A stretch of 43,195 bases of DNA from Bacteroidales bacterium (GTDB lineage: Bacteria > Bacteroidota > Bacteroidia > Bacteroidales > UBA3824). Under the pieces are notes generated by a model. It saw only the letters and a list, made by a program, of their open reading frames with translations. It had not been told where the DNA came from and did no database searches. Every line of letters begins with the position of its first letter. Within the stretch, counting starts at the first letter, position 1. The position numbers and the translations under genes are program-made. The stretch spans positions 1-43,195 of the forward strand of contig JAKSUC010000026.1 of the NCBI GenBank assembly GCA_024413595.1. The letters run 5' to 3'. Shown here piece after piece: positions 15,199 through 26,500 of this stretch.

Positions 15199-17835
15199 TT
15201 ATTTAACTCCACAAATTTTCTTAATTTCGTTAAGTTTGTTTAACGCTTCAATTGGAGTAAGAGAATTGATGTCTATTTTTCGAATTTCGTCACGAATTTG
15301 CATCAAAACAGGATCTTCAAGATTGAAAAAACTTAATTGATATCCGTCTGCTGTTTTTTCTTTTTGTTTACTTTGCGAAGTTCCTTTAACTTGTGAACTT
15401 GTAGAATTTTGTTGACTAGCACCACGACTTCCAGCTTCAAGTTCTTTCATAATATCATTGGCACGTTCTACCACAATTGGAGGCATACCTGCAAGTTTTG
15501 CAACATGAATACCAAAACTATGAGCACTTCCACCTGGTTCAAGTTTACGCATAAAAATCACCTTTCCATCCACTTCTTTAACAGAAACATTAAAATTCTT
15601 TATTCTTTCAAAAGTATCTTGCATTTCGTTAAGTTCGTGATAGTGAGTAGCAAACATAGTTTTTGCTTTAGCATGAGGAAATTCATGAATATATTCTACA
15701 ATTGCTTGAGCAATAGAAATACCATCGTAGGTAGAAGTTCCACGTCCTAATTCGTCAAAAAGGACTAAACTACGCGGAGTAATATTATTAAGAATACCAG
15801 CTGCTTCGTTCATCTCTACCATAAAAGTAGATTCACCACTTGAAATGTTATCAGAAGCGCCAACACGTGTAAAAATTTTGTCGATATAGCCTGCATTAAC
15901 TGATTTGGCAGGCACAAAACATCCAACTTGAGCCAACAACATAATTAAAGCAGTTTGACGCAAAAGCGCAGATTTACCAGCCATATTTGGACCTGTAATC
16001 ATCATTATTTGTTGTGTATCGCTATCAAGAAAAACATCGTTTGGAATATAAGGTTCTCCAACTGGCAATTGTCGTTCAATAACAGGGTGACGTCCTTGTT
16101 TTATATCTATAACATTGCCATCATTAATTATAGGATGACAATATTTATAATCAATAGAAACGGTTGCAAAAGAAGCTAAACAGTCAATTTTGGCAATTAG
16201 TTTAGCGTCTGTTTGGAATATTTCGATATATTGACTTAAATATGCAATTAAGGAATTAAAAATTTGAGATTCTAATTGAGCAATTCTGTCTTCTGCACTT
16301 AATATTTTTTCTTCAAATTCTTTTAGTTCTGGAGTTATATATCTTTCAGCATCAGTAAGAGTTTGTTTACGTGTCCAATCTTGAGGTACTTTGTCTTTAT
16401 GAGTGTTTCTAACTTCGAGATAATAACCAAAAACATTAGTATAACCAATTTTTAAAGAAGAAATACCAGTTTCTTCAACAAGTTTATCACGCATAGTAGA
16501 CAAATATTCCTTGCTATTTGTTGACATAATACGCAATTCATCAAGTTCAGCATTTACACCTTGAGCAATAGCTCCACATTTTTGAATTTGAACTGGAGGA
16601 TCTTCAACAATTTCGCGTTGAATACGTTCTGCAACATTTACACACGAATTTAATTGTTCAAAAAGAGGAACAAAACATTTTTTCCCGTTTTGAGCTTGAA
16701 TATTTAAAAGTTTTTTTACCTCTTCTATATTATTAAGAGCAAGTTTAATAGCGTTAACTTCACGAGGATTGATACGTTGAATTGCAATTTTAGAAGCTAA
16801 ACGTTCCATATCGCCAATTTGACGTAAACATGCTTTAAGATTTTCGAGCAAATCGCAATCATCAACCAATGCTTGTGTAATGTCTAAACGTTCGTTAATC
16901 ATGTCGATATTTCTAAGCGGAAGAGCTAACCAATGTTTTAACATTCTTCCCCCTTGAGGACTCGAAGTTTTATCAATAACATCCAAAAGAGTTTTACCAG
17001 AAGGACTTAAAGGATAAAAAATTTCAAGATTGCGAACTGTAAATTTATCTAACCAAACATATTTTCCCTCATCAAGAGGCGAAATTTTTACAATATGATC
17101 TAATTGAGTATGTTGAGTAATATCAAGATAATGAAGCATAGCGCCAGCAGCAATTGTTGCTTCTGTCATATCTTCAATGCCAAATCCTTTTAAAGACGTT
17201 GTGCTAAATTGACGTAAAAGTCTTTCACGTGAAGTTTGAGGAGTAAATGCCCAATCGTCAAGAGGATAAAAATAATATTTAGAGCCAAAAAGTTGATTAA
17301 TAACTTCTTTTCTACTACGTTCGTAAAGGATTTCTTTAGGCATAAAAGAAGCTAAAAGTTTATCAATGTATTCATTACTACCTTCAGCAACAATAAATTC
17401 ACCAGTAGAAATATCTAAAAATGCAATTCCTGTCTTGTTTTTTGACAAATTGATACAAGCAGCAAAATTGTCAGATTTATTTTCTAAAACATTGTCGTTT
17501 AGCGAAACTCCAGGTGTAATTAATTCAGTAATACCACGTTTAACAAGTTTGGTAGTAAGTTTAGGATCTTCTAATTGTTCACAAATAGCCACACGTTGCC
17601 CCGCACGCACCAAACGAGGTAAATAATTGTCTAAAGCATGATATGGAATACCAGCAAGAGCTTCACCTGCACGTTTTGTTAAAGTTATACCAAGAATTTC
17701 AGACGTTTTAACAGCGTCACTACAGAATGTTTCATAAAAATCACCTACTCTAAAAAGCAAAATTGCGTCAGGATATTTACTCTTGATTTCATTATATTGC
17801 TTCATTAAAGGTGTTTTTGCTGAGGAAGTTGTCAT
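15199..17835 (-). CDS. mutS: DNA mismatch repair protein MutS
   Basis: MutS recognises base mismatches and small loops. The 878-residue protein has the mismatch-wedge F33-Y34-E35 (GDFYETF), connector, lever and clamp domains, then the ABC ATPase with GPNMAGKS at 615-622, ST(FM)[15 protein letters not shown] and a FATHYHEL switch. The A in place of the second G of the P-loop is common in Bacteroidetes MutS. Length is normal for MutS1. It is the last gene of a maf-pyrC-lipoprotein-mutS run, 15 nt after the lipoprotein gene. No mutL is present. Confidence 0.96.
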   Translation of the reverse strand: MTTSSAKTPLMKQYNEIKSKYPDAILLFRVGDFYETFCSDAVKTSEILGITLTKRAGEALAGIPYHALDNYLPRLVRAGQRVAICEQLEDPKLTTKLVKRGITELITPGVSLNDNVLENKSDNFAACINLSKNKTGIAFLDISTGEFIVAEGSNEYIDKLLASFMPKEILYERSRKEVINQLFGSKYYFYPLDDWAFTPQTSRERLLRQFSTTSLKGFGIEDMTEATIAAGAMLHYLDITQHTQLDHIVKISPLDEGKYVWLDKFTVRNLEIFYPLSPSGKTLLDVIDKTSSPQGGRMLKHWLALPLRNIDMINERLDITQALVDDCDLLENLKACLRQIGDMERLASKIAIQRINPREVNAIKLALNNIEEVKKLLNIQAQNGKKCFVPLFEQLNSCVNVAERIQREIVEDPPVQIQKCGAIAQGVNAELDELRIMSTNSKEYLSTMRDKLVEETGISSLKIGYTNVFGYYLEVRNTHKDKVPQDWTRKQTLTDAERYITPELKEFEEKILSAEDRIAQLESQIFNSLIAYLSQYIEIFQTDAKLIAKIDCLASFATVSIDYKYCHPIINDGNVIDIKQGRHPVIERQLPVGEPYIPNDVFLDSDTQQIMMITGPNMAGKSALLRQTALIMLLAQVGCFVPAKSVNAGYIDKIFTRVGASDNISSGESTFMVEMNEAAGILNNITPRSLVLFDELGRGTSTYDGISIAQAIVEYIHEFPHAKAKTMFATHYHELNEMQDTFERIKNFNVSVKEVDGKVIFMRKLEPGGSAHSFGIHVAKLAGMPPIVVERANDIMKELEAGSRGASQQNSTSSQVKGTSQSKQKEKTADGYQLSFFNLEDPVLMQIRDEIRKIDINSLTPIEALNKLNEIKKICGVK

Positions 17836-17850
17836 TGATGATATATTTAA

Positions 17851-18441
17851 TTATTCTTTTAGTTTAACCATAAATCCAGGATCAAATCCAATAAGTCCAT
17901 ATTTATCAACTATTTCATATCCTAAAGTTATGGATTTTACATTTTTATAAAATTTCATTTGTTTTTCGTCATAATACCAATCTTCAACAAATTGAAGTTG
18001 TCCTACCATATTTCTGGAGTGTTTTTTTTCAAAAGCTTTAACACTATCAATAGGAATTGGTTGTTCCGAAAAATAATCGTATGGAATTAATTTACCTTTA
18101 TAAACTGCTTGATAAATAGAATTTACTAATACACTCATTTTGGTATTAGCAAGACATTGTTCTGTCCATTCATCATCAGGTTTGTAGTTTTTTGTATTTA
18201 CATGATATGTAATTGGATTAGAAATAACTAAAGCATTACCAGAGTCAACATTATAATATGTATCAGATTCTGGAATAATAGGATCTGGATATTCAATTTC
18301 TATATCGTAATTAACATCATTGTCTGCAGAACTATCAGGTTCAAAAGTTACTTCATAATTCATATTATTATTGTTTGAATTATTATTACAAGAAATAGCA
18401 AACAATAAAACACAAAAAACAAAACAAATATATTTTTTCAT
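17851..18441 (-). CDS. Lipoprotein of unknown function
   Basis: The 196-residue protein has a lipoprotein signal with lipobox FAISC (acylated C18), followed by an asparagine-rich tether (NNNSNNNN) and an acidic stretch. The folded part contains WTEQCLANTKMSVLVNSIYQAVYKGKL and ends GLIGFDPGFMVKLKE. I do not recognise a family. It starts six bases after the pyrC stop and sits 15 nt before mutS, so it is embedded in a housekeeping operon; nothing in its sequence suggests a DNA-repair or pyrimidine role. Confidence 0.78.
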   Translation of the reverse strand: MKKYICFVFCVLLFAISCNNNSNNNNMNYEVTFEPDSSADNDVNYDIEIEYPDPIIPESDTYYNVDSGNALVISNPITYHVNTKNYKPDDEWTEQCLANTKMSVLVNSIYQAVYKGKLIPYDYFSEQPIPIDSVKAFEKKHSRNMVGQLQFVEDWYYDEKQMKFYKNVKSITLGYEIVDKYGLIGFDPGFMVKLKE

Positions 18442-18447
18442 AAAAAT

Positions 18448-19797
18448 TTATCTATTAAAATTTAATTGCATAGCCGATTGAGCTTCAATAATTTTATGAT
18501 TGTTATAAACAAATTTGCCATTAACCATGGTTGCCACAACCTCCGAACCAAACGACAATCCGTTAAAAGGAGTCCAACCACATTTGCTTACAACATTTTT
18601 ATCAATAATTTTGATTCTTTTATTTGGATTAATCAAAGCAAAATCAGCATAATAACCTTGTCGAATAAACCCACGCTTATCAATATTAAAAATCGTTGCT
18701 GGAGCATGAGCCATTTTTTGAGCCATAATCTCCAACGAAATAATACCTTGTTTCACTAAATCGAACATAATAGTAGCCGAAAATTGAATACTAGGCATAC
18801 CAGAAGGAGAAAGAAAATAAGATTGATTTTTTTCTGACAATAAATGTGGTGCATGATCTGTAGCCACAGAGTCAATAACTCCAGTATTTAATGCTTTACG
18901 AATATTATTTCGATCGCGTCGAGTTTTTATTGAAGGATTGCATTTAATACGATATTTTCTTGATTCATAATCATCTTCGTCAAACCATAGATGCGGAATA
19001 CACGCTTCGGCTGTGATTTTTTTGTTTGCTAAAGGAATAGCATCAAAAAGTTCAAGTTCACGTTTTGTAGAAATATGAGTAACATGCAATCTAGTACCAC
19101 AATCTTGAGCTAAATCAACGGCCTTTTTAGTAGAATTATAACAAGCTTTAGCGTTTCTTACATGTTGATGAATAGAAAATGGAGCGTTATCGCCATACAT
19201 ATTCATAAATCGTTCGTATTCAGCTTTGATAATAGCTTCATCTTCGCAATGAGTAGCAATTGTAACTGGTGATTCAGAAAATAAACGACGTAGTTCAACA
19301 TCATTATCTACCAACATATTACCAGTAGACGACCCCATAAAAACTTTAATACCACAAATTTTAGAATAATCGAGTTTTAAAAGTTGACTAATATTATCAT
19401 TAGTAGCACCAGCAAAAAACGAATAGTTAACAATAGAATTATTTTTTGCAATATTAAATTTCTCGTTAATCAAATCCCACGAAGTAGTAGGAGGTTTAGT
19501 GTTTGGCATTTCGCAATACGAAGTAACACCACCAACAGCTGCAGCTCGAGATTCTGAATAGATATCAGCTTTATGAGTTAACCCTGGTTCACGAAAATGA
19601 ACATGCGTATCAATAAATCCAGGAAAAAGATAAAGACCTTGAGCATCAAATACATTATCAACACCCGAAAAAGCTTCACTACTTTTACCAGATTCACAAA
19701 CTTCTGCAATAAAATTGTCTTCAACCAAAACAGAACCTTTAAAAACTCTACCTTCGTTAACAATTTTAGCATTAGCAATAATAGTTTTTTGAGCCAT
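18448..19797 (-). CDS. pyrC: Dihydroorotase
   Basis: This amidohydrolase makes dihydroorotate in pyrimidine synthesis. The protein has 449 residues from the ATG at 19797; a TTG 15 bases upstream would overlap maf and is rejected. The binuclear metal site is complete: H65-V-H67 (FIDTHVHFREPG), probable carboxylated K151 (GIKVFMGSS), H183, H241 and D314 (ATDHAPH). This is the long class-I type, related to allantoinase, but the DTHVHFREPG and CEMPNT segments fit dihydroorotase. Its ATG begins one base after the maf stop. Confidence 0.92.
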   Translation of the reverse strand: MAQKTIIANAKIVNEGRVFKGSVLVEDNFIAEVCESGKSSEAFSGVDNVFDAQGLYLFPGFIDTHVHFREPGLTHKADIYSESRAAAVGGVTSYCEMPNTKPPTTSWDLINEKFNIAKNNSIVNYSFFAGATNDNISQLLKLDYSKICGIKVFMGSSTGNMLVDNDVELRRLFSESPVTIATHCEDEAIIKAEYERFMNMYGDNAPFSIHQHVRNAKACYNSTKKAVDLAQDCGTRLHVTHISTKRELELFDAIPLANKKITAEACIPHLWFDEDDYESRKYRIKCNPSIKTRRDRNNIRKALNTGVIDSVATDHAPHLLSEKNQSYFLSPSGMPSIQFSATIMFDLVKQGIISLEIMAQKMAHAPATIFNIDKRGFIRQGYYADFALINPNKRIKIIDKNVVSKCGWTPFNGLSFGSEVVATMVNGKFVYNNHKIIEAQSAMQLNFNR

Positions 19798-19798
19798 A

Positions 19799-20404
19799 TT
19801 ATAGAGAAACAAAATTCAACAATTGATTATATAACATTTGACTTGGTAATCCAACCACATTATAATAACTACCTTCAATTCTTGAAATAGCAACAGCTCC
19901 AATCCATTCTTGAACAGCGTATGCACCAGCTTTATCCATAGGTTTATAATTGTCAACATAAAAAATAATTTCATCATCAGTTAAATCGCGAAACCAAACA
20001 TCAGTTTTTGCGCTAAACGAAATAGAATTATTTTTAGATTTAAAACAAACACCTGTTAAAACCTCGTGTTTACGTCCAGAAAGTTTTTTAAGCATAAAAA
20101 TAGCATCAGTACGATTTTTAGGTTTACCAAGTACTTCACCATCAATATACACTATAGTATCAGCAGTGATAACAATAGTATTATCAGGAAAAGATTCAAA
20201 ATCATCGTCAAAAGCCTCAGCTTTTAATCTTGCTAAAAATTCAGGGATATCTCCACCGGTTAAACCATCAGGAAATTTTTCTTGTGTAGGTTTTGTTATC
20301 ACCTTAAAATCAAGTCCTAACATACCTAAAATTTCTTTTCTTCGAGGCGACCCTGAAGCAAGTATAATGTTATAATTTTTTAATTTATCAGCAAGAATAG
20401 ACAT
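19799..20404 (-). CDS. maf: Maf-family nucleoside triphosphate pyrophosphatase
   Basis: Maf proteins hydrolyse dTTP/UTP or modified NTPs to the monophosphate. The 201-residue protein shows ASGSPRRKEIL at 16-26, the catalytic-base aspartate D82 in TADTIV and a conserved GKP. Near the C-terminus AGAYAVQEWIG and IEGSYYNVVGLP match the YhdE-type dTTP/UTP subgroup. It leads the operon with pyrC, the lipoprotein gene and mutS, and has a TAnnTTTG box at 20426-20433. Confidence 0.92.
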   Translation of the reverse strand: MSILADKLKNYNIILASGSPRRKEILGMLGLDFKVITKPTQEKFPDGLTGGDIPEFLARLKAEAFDDDFESFPDNTIVITADTIVYIDGEVLGKPKNRTDAIFMLKKLSGRKHEVLTGVCFKSKNNSISFSAKTDVWFRDLTDDEIIFYVDNYKPMDKAGAYAVQEWIGAVAISRIEGSYYNVVGLPSQMLYNQLLNFVSL

Positions 20405-20425
20405 AATTACTATATTTCAGTCAGC

Positions 20426-20433
20426 CAAAAATA
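20426..20433 (-). promoter_or_regulatory. -7 box for the maf-pyrC-lipoprotein-mutS operon
   Basis: CAAAAATA on the plus strand reads TATTTTTG on the minus strand, 21 nt upstream of the maf ATG. Confidence 0.55.
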
Positions 20434-20470
20434 AAAAAAACATATCAAATAAAAAAGAAAAGTTGAGGCA

Positions 20471-20505
20471 AAAAAAAACGGCGTATTAAATACGCCGTTT
20501 TTTTT
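20471..20505. terminator. Intrinsic terminator of the giant T9SS gene
   Basis: CGGCGTATT and AATACGCCG are perfect 9-bp arms around one A, flanked by A-runs and T-runs of at least eight. It lies just after the stop of the giant gene and would work in both directions. Confidence 0.9.
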
Positions 20506-20519
20506 ATATATTTATTTTT

Positions 20520-23500
20520 CTATTCTAAAACAATTTTTTTAACAACAATTCTATCATTAGTTGTTAATCTAACAAAGTAAATACCTTTTCTATAACCAGT
20601 TAAATCAATTTGAGATTTTTGATTAACAAGATTGGTTGAAATAATCACTTGTCCCAAACCATTAATAACCTTTAAGTTTACAGAAGAATTTTCAATCAAC
20701 AAATCACCTAGTTCGATGTTAACAATACCATTTGTTGGAACAGGATAAAGTTTAACATCTTTAGTTCTATTGATAACAACATCTTCACGTTTAACATCTT
20801 TTTGGAATTCATCATTATTATCTAAATCATTGTAATTACCTTTTTGATTAGTATTATTATCAGAATTATGATGAGAACTGTGTTGATTTTCATTATCGAC
20901 ATTACTATTTGTTGAATTGTTATCATCCACATTAGAATTGTCATCAGAAGTATTATCATCAACAGATTCTTCATTATTATCTTCATCATCATTTTGATTT
21001 TCTTCATCAGAATCTTCTACATCATCCTGAATATCAATTGTTATAGTAAAATAACATTGAACAGAAGCTCCTTTACTATCAGTAACAATTAATTTCATTT
21101 TGATAGTTTGTGAAAAATCAGTGTTGCAAGCAAAAGCTCCATTAGATGAATTAAATGTAATATAAGAAGGTAAAGGATTACCATCACCTAAAGTGTATTC
21201 ATAAGTTAAAGCGTCGCCATCTTCATCAACAAAAGCATTTTCTATTAATGAATATGAGAAGTTACCAATTGTAGTATAAATATCATCAATTTTACCTTTA
21301 GGAGCAGAATTTAATTTATCAACATTAATAATAAAATTAATTTCTGCGAATAAACCTTTAGGATCAGTTGCACGAACAATAATATTGTTTTCACCAATAT
21401 TATTACGTTGAGGAACTCCACTCAAAACACCAGAATTAGCATTAATAAATAGCCAATTATTATTAGAAGAAATAGAGTAAACCAATTTATCTTCGTCGAT
21501 ATCTTCAAAATATTTAGAAATATTTAACCAGAAATCGTCACCTTCAGTAAGTTCTATATTTTCAATAGGTTTAGCAGTTGGAGCACTATTTACATCAATA
21601 ACTTCAACATTAAAATAAACAGTAGTTGCTAAATTTTGACGATCTTTAGCAGTAATAGCTAAATTATAAATACCAACATCACCATTTTTAGGAATACCAT
21701 ATAATGTATTTGTTTCGTAATCAAAATCTAACCATTTAGGTAATTTTGTACCATTTGCCATGGTAACATCAATATTTGCAACATAATCGTTTTTATCATT
21801 GTCAACAAAAATGTTTTCACCAAGACAATATTCAAACTCTTGGAATTTTAAAGTAGAAACATTTTCGATTGGTTTGGTTAATACAGGAGGATTATTTACT
21901 TCAAATTTTAATTTTAATCTTGATGTATTAACACCTGCATTTGCTTCAAATGTATAACTATCTCCTAAAGTCATTTCTTTTGTAATATTCTTTTCTGTAT
22001 CAATAATAAAAACTTTAGTATTTTTTAAACTATTTGATTTTAATGTAATAGAGAAAGTACCTGACTTACCAGTAGAATAAGCCAATTGAACTTCTTTTTC
22101 TCCCTTTTGAGAAAGAGGTAAAGAATTAATAGAAACACCCAAATTATCAACAATAGAATAAATGTTCATTACATTATTATTGTCAGATTCAAGATAATAA
22201 GAGTCATATTTAGAGTCAAATTTATCAGTAGCTCCATCAACAAAAGCAACTACTGTTTGATAAGAAAATTTATTATTAGTAGAAACTAATTCAATTTTTT
22301 CAATACCATTATCACCTTCAAATTTACCCTTTAATCTTGTATTTGCATCACCATGAGAACGTGAAGAATTAGGGAATTTGATAACTCCGTTACCATTTCC
22401 AGCAGCTTCGGTTGTATGAACAAAGAATGATTGACCAGCAGGAATATATCTACAATCAACACCTGAATATGTTTTTGTTGCAACATTGTAAGAATAATAC
22501 ATATCAGTTGATTTATCATAGAAATATACAGAATTATCAGTGTTAACAAATTCTATTTTAGAAGCATCTACAGCTGAAACAAATGGATTAGAAACATAAT
22601 TCCAACCATCAAATACATCTTTATTTGGGCCATCAACAGGGTCATTGTTTGTGTAAGTTAATCCAGTATATTCAACATCACCAGAAACAGGTTTTCCAAT
22701 AGCCTCAGACATAACAGATTTAGGACTTACTGCAAAATTGAAAGCATCTTTATAAGAAAATTCTTTTTTAACACCTACATTAATCTTATCCCAAGCACCA
22801 GCCAATTGGAGATGTTCGTCAACAATTGCAGGTGCTGTTAATGGATTATTATTTAAATCTTTTGATTCAACATATTGATATAAATTATTACAACTTTGAT
22901 CTTTTGCAAAATCATAGAACATATAAGATTGTAATGGAATACAAGCGCGTTCAAATTTTTTAGCTGGGAAATAATGTCCAAATTGAATATTTCCATCATA
23001 ATTACCATAATAAACCAACGAACCAGTTGGTACATAATTAGTAGAAGCTTTTAAAGAAATAATAGCTTTTTCATCAACATCAACATCTTTAGCCACTGTT
23101 AAACCATTACCAGCATTTATTGTAAGTAAAGCTTCATCTACTAATTTTAAAGAGTTAGCATAAGCAACTTTTTCATTATCAGATAATATAGGCCAATAAG
23201 TTGGTTTTCCACCTATTGTTACAGCAACATTAATAGCTGGTAATAAACCATCTTTCCAATTAGCCTTATCAAACCAATCAGAACTTACAGAACCTAACCA
23301 ATTTGTTTCATGAATTTTGTAATATCCAAATGTAAAATATTTAGAAGTATTACCAATAGCAATTAAATTATCGCTTATAATATTACCAGTATTACCATTT
23401 TGAGTGGCAATAGAACCAGACATTTCCCATTTATTATCATTATTTAAAAATGCTTGACAAACATTATCAGGATCCACAACACCAGAATTTTCGTCCCAAC

Positions 23501-26500
23501 GAATTGTTACATAAGATTGTAAACTACTATTATCTGAGTATACAGACCAATATTCATTTGTACTTACTGCTTGTAATGGATCAAGTAAATTTTCAGCAGA
23601 ATAATAATCTGGAGTTTTAGCAAAATATTCAGCTGTCCAAATGTGAGAATTACCTCCTGTAGTTGCTGAAACATTGATAATACCATAACGACCATTATTA
23701 CCTACTGGGAAGTCAAAACTTTCACCACCATTGATACGTTTTGCAAATGGACCGTCAACATATTTTGATGGACCATAACCAAATACATTTTTATTATCAA
23801 TTGCATCTAATGTCAAAAGACTAGATTCTGATGTATAAATAACACCATCAATAAATTGTAGTTTGTTAAGTACATCTACATCTGTTTCAAGTTTTACACC
23901 TTTTGGATTATTTACAACCATATAATAAATATAGCAACCATTTTCAATAGTAAATGGAGTACCTTTAACTACTTGTTGTTTTGTTCCATTAAATGTAAAC
24001 ATAGAACCTTCGTGACCTGTTTCAAACATTCCATTATCCATGATTAAAGAACCTGCTAATGAAATATTTTTATTATTAGAATTAAGCACTTTTAATTGAG
24101 CTGTACTTATATTATCACCATCTATTGTAAAATCGCCATAAATCTGAATATCAGAATTAGGTAACACTCTTTCGCCTGAACCTTCAAATATTATATTATT
24201 TACAATTGGCATTTCTTTTAAAACTGAATAATTATTAGTGCCATAGTATTTTAAAGTACCACCATCTTTACAATTAAATTCAGAATAATTACCAGCAGGT
24301 AAATCACCATGTTCTGAAGCAATAGTACCTGTTCCAGAAAGATCGCCCAAACAATTTTTAATAGTAGAATTTTGATCTAAAACACCATTAATAATAGTTC
24401 TAAAGTTTTTAACCCCATTATTAGGAATATCAATTGTATGGTCAGACTCAATTTCAACAATACTACCAATAGGTCCATTAGCAGGAACACCTACTCCCGG
24501 TTCGCCCCAAGTATTATTAGATTCATCATACAAACTCCAAACATTTGGATTTGTCCAATTGCCAGAATCGCAAGATTTAAACCTTTGAATTGCATCTGGA
24601 ATAGCACTACCACAATCTTTTTGTAAACCTGCTAAATAATATCCAGATATTTCTGCGCCAGCACTTGAGCTATAATTACAAGAAAAAGTCAATTTACAAT
24701 TATTTTCATCATAATCATTATTAGCAAATTTTCTAATATATGTAGTATTTAAAACTTGACGCGCTGTTATATAATCAGCTAAACTATTACTAGAAGAGAT
24801 TTGCGCATCACCAGTTACATGGGTAAATAAAATATTACCAGAAAATGATTTTACATTATTAGCTTTTAATACCCAATGATATTTTAAAACATTTTCTCTA
24901 TCAACAATATTAGAACCACATTCTTCAACATCTTCTTGAATAAAATTAGCTATTTCATTAACAGGACGTACTTCAAAATAACCTTCTGTACCAGATTCTA
25001 CGCCAAAATTTGTAATAGAATATTCAACAGGAGTATATTTTTTAGTTGTTCCAATAGGAACTATAATATTTCCAGTATATCCATTAGCAATTATTTTACG
25101 AACACCGCCATCTGCGTATGCATCAGTTACCGAAACCATATTGTTGTTAGAAAAACTAACACCAGCAGGTGATTCAAAAATAGCATTTGCACCTAAAGTG
25201 ATATAGTTTTTGTCTATTGCAAAAACGCCTTTGGTTAAACAGAAACTTTTTGTAATAGTAAAATTAGATCCAAGATTCATAAATGCACCAAGACTATTCA
25301 TCAAATTTAATTTACCAAAAACACCACCGTTAGAAGATACTAGTTGACGAATATCTCCAATCAAAGCTAAACCTTCGCCTTCGCCAGACCATTCATAAAC
25401 AGCGTCATTTGTAATATTTCCTTTAACAGCAATATAACTACCTCCATCTTTAAATGTTCCATTTAAAAAGTCTGCATTATTTAATATTTTTATTGGATTA
25501 TTAAATAATAAATTATTTGAGGTATTTTTTATTAAATTATAGAAATCAATTTTTCCGTTAACTATTTGATTTTCAGTTCCCGAAAAATATGTTGTATTAT
25601 TATCATGATTAAATTTGCCTGCAACATTCATATTGCCTTTAATAATTAAATCTAAAGATGAAGTATTAAATGTTGTAGTAGAATTAATACTAAACAAACC
25701 ACCAATAGTTAAATTGCCAGTTTGCATCTGAGCAGAACCTTTAGATATTGTTAAATTACCTAAATCTACCGAAGAATATAATGTAACTGGTTTACTACTA
25801 TTCTGATTATCAATCACAAAATTAGATTCTTTATTAATATTAGATTCTCTTGGATTTATATAAATATCAGCAATATCATAAAAACCAGAAGGATTTTTAA
25901 CTGTAATAGTAGCATCTTTAACCATGGTAAGTTTACTAAAATTAGTTAGTTCAAACAAGCCACGACCATTACTACTAAAAGTACTAGTTATTTTATCACC
26001 AATATTTAATTTAGAATTTTGATTAGATAAATTTAAATTAACAGAACCTTCAGCTGCCAACGAACGACGAAGTTGTTGACCAACATTTAAAGTTCCATCT
26101 TTAATTTCAATGGCACAATTTTCTGATGCTGTATATTCTAAGCATTTATCTACATTCCAAACACTACCACCATCAATAGTAATTTTTCCTGAAAGAACTA
26201 CATTAGATTTTTTTACATTAACAATAGTACCATTCTTGGTTTCTAATTCAGCATCTGGTTCAATAATAAAATTAGGAGCATTATCAACATTATTCAAATC
26301 AAAAGTTTGACCATTACTAATAATTAAGTGTCCACTCTTCATTTGAATTTGATCACTAGTAGCTACAATATTAAATTCTTTACCAAAAGTAAAAGTAGCA
26401 CCTTTGTCTTTGTTCATTACTAATTTCCAAAGATTGAAATTATCTTTAGCAGTATAATCAGCAACACAATCACCTCCACCATTAAGTTCTAATATTACAT

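Noticed and set aside
24438..25172. Plus-strand open frames inside the giant gene and similar antisense frames elsewhere
   Set aside because: Short, without family features, start boxes or leader; they mirror the minus-strand coding sequence.
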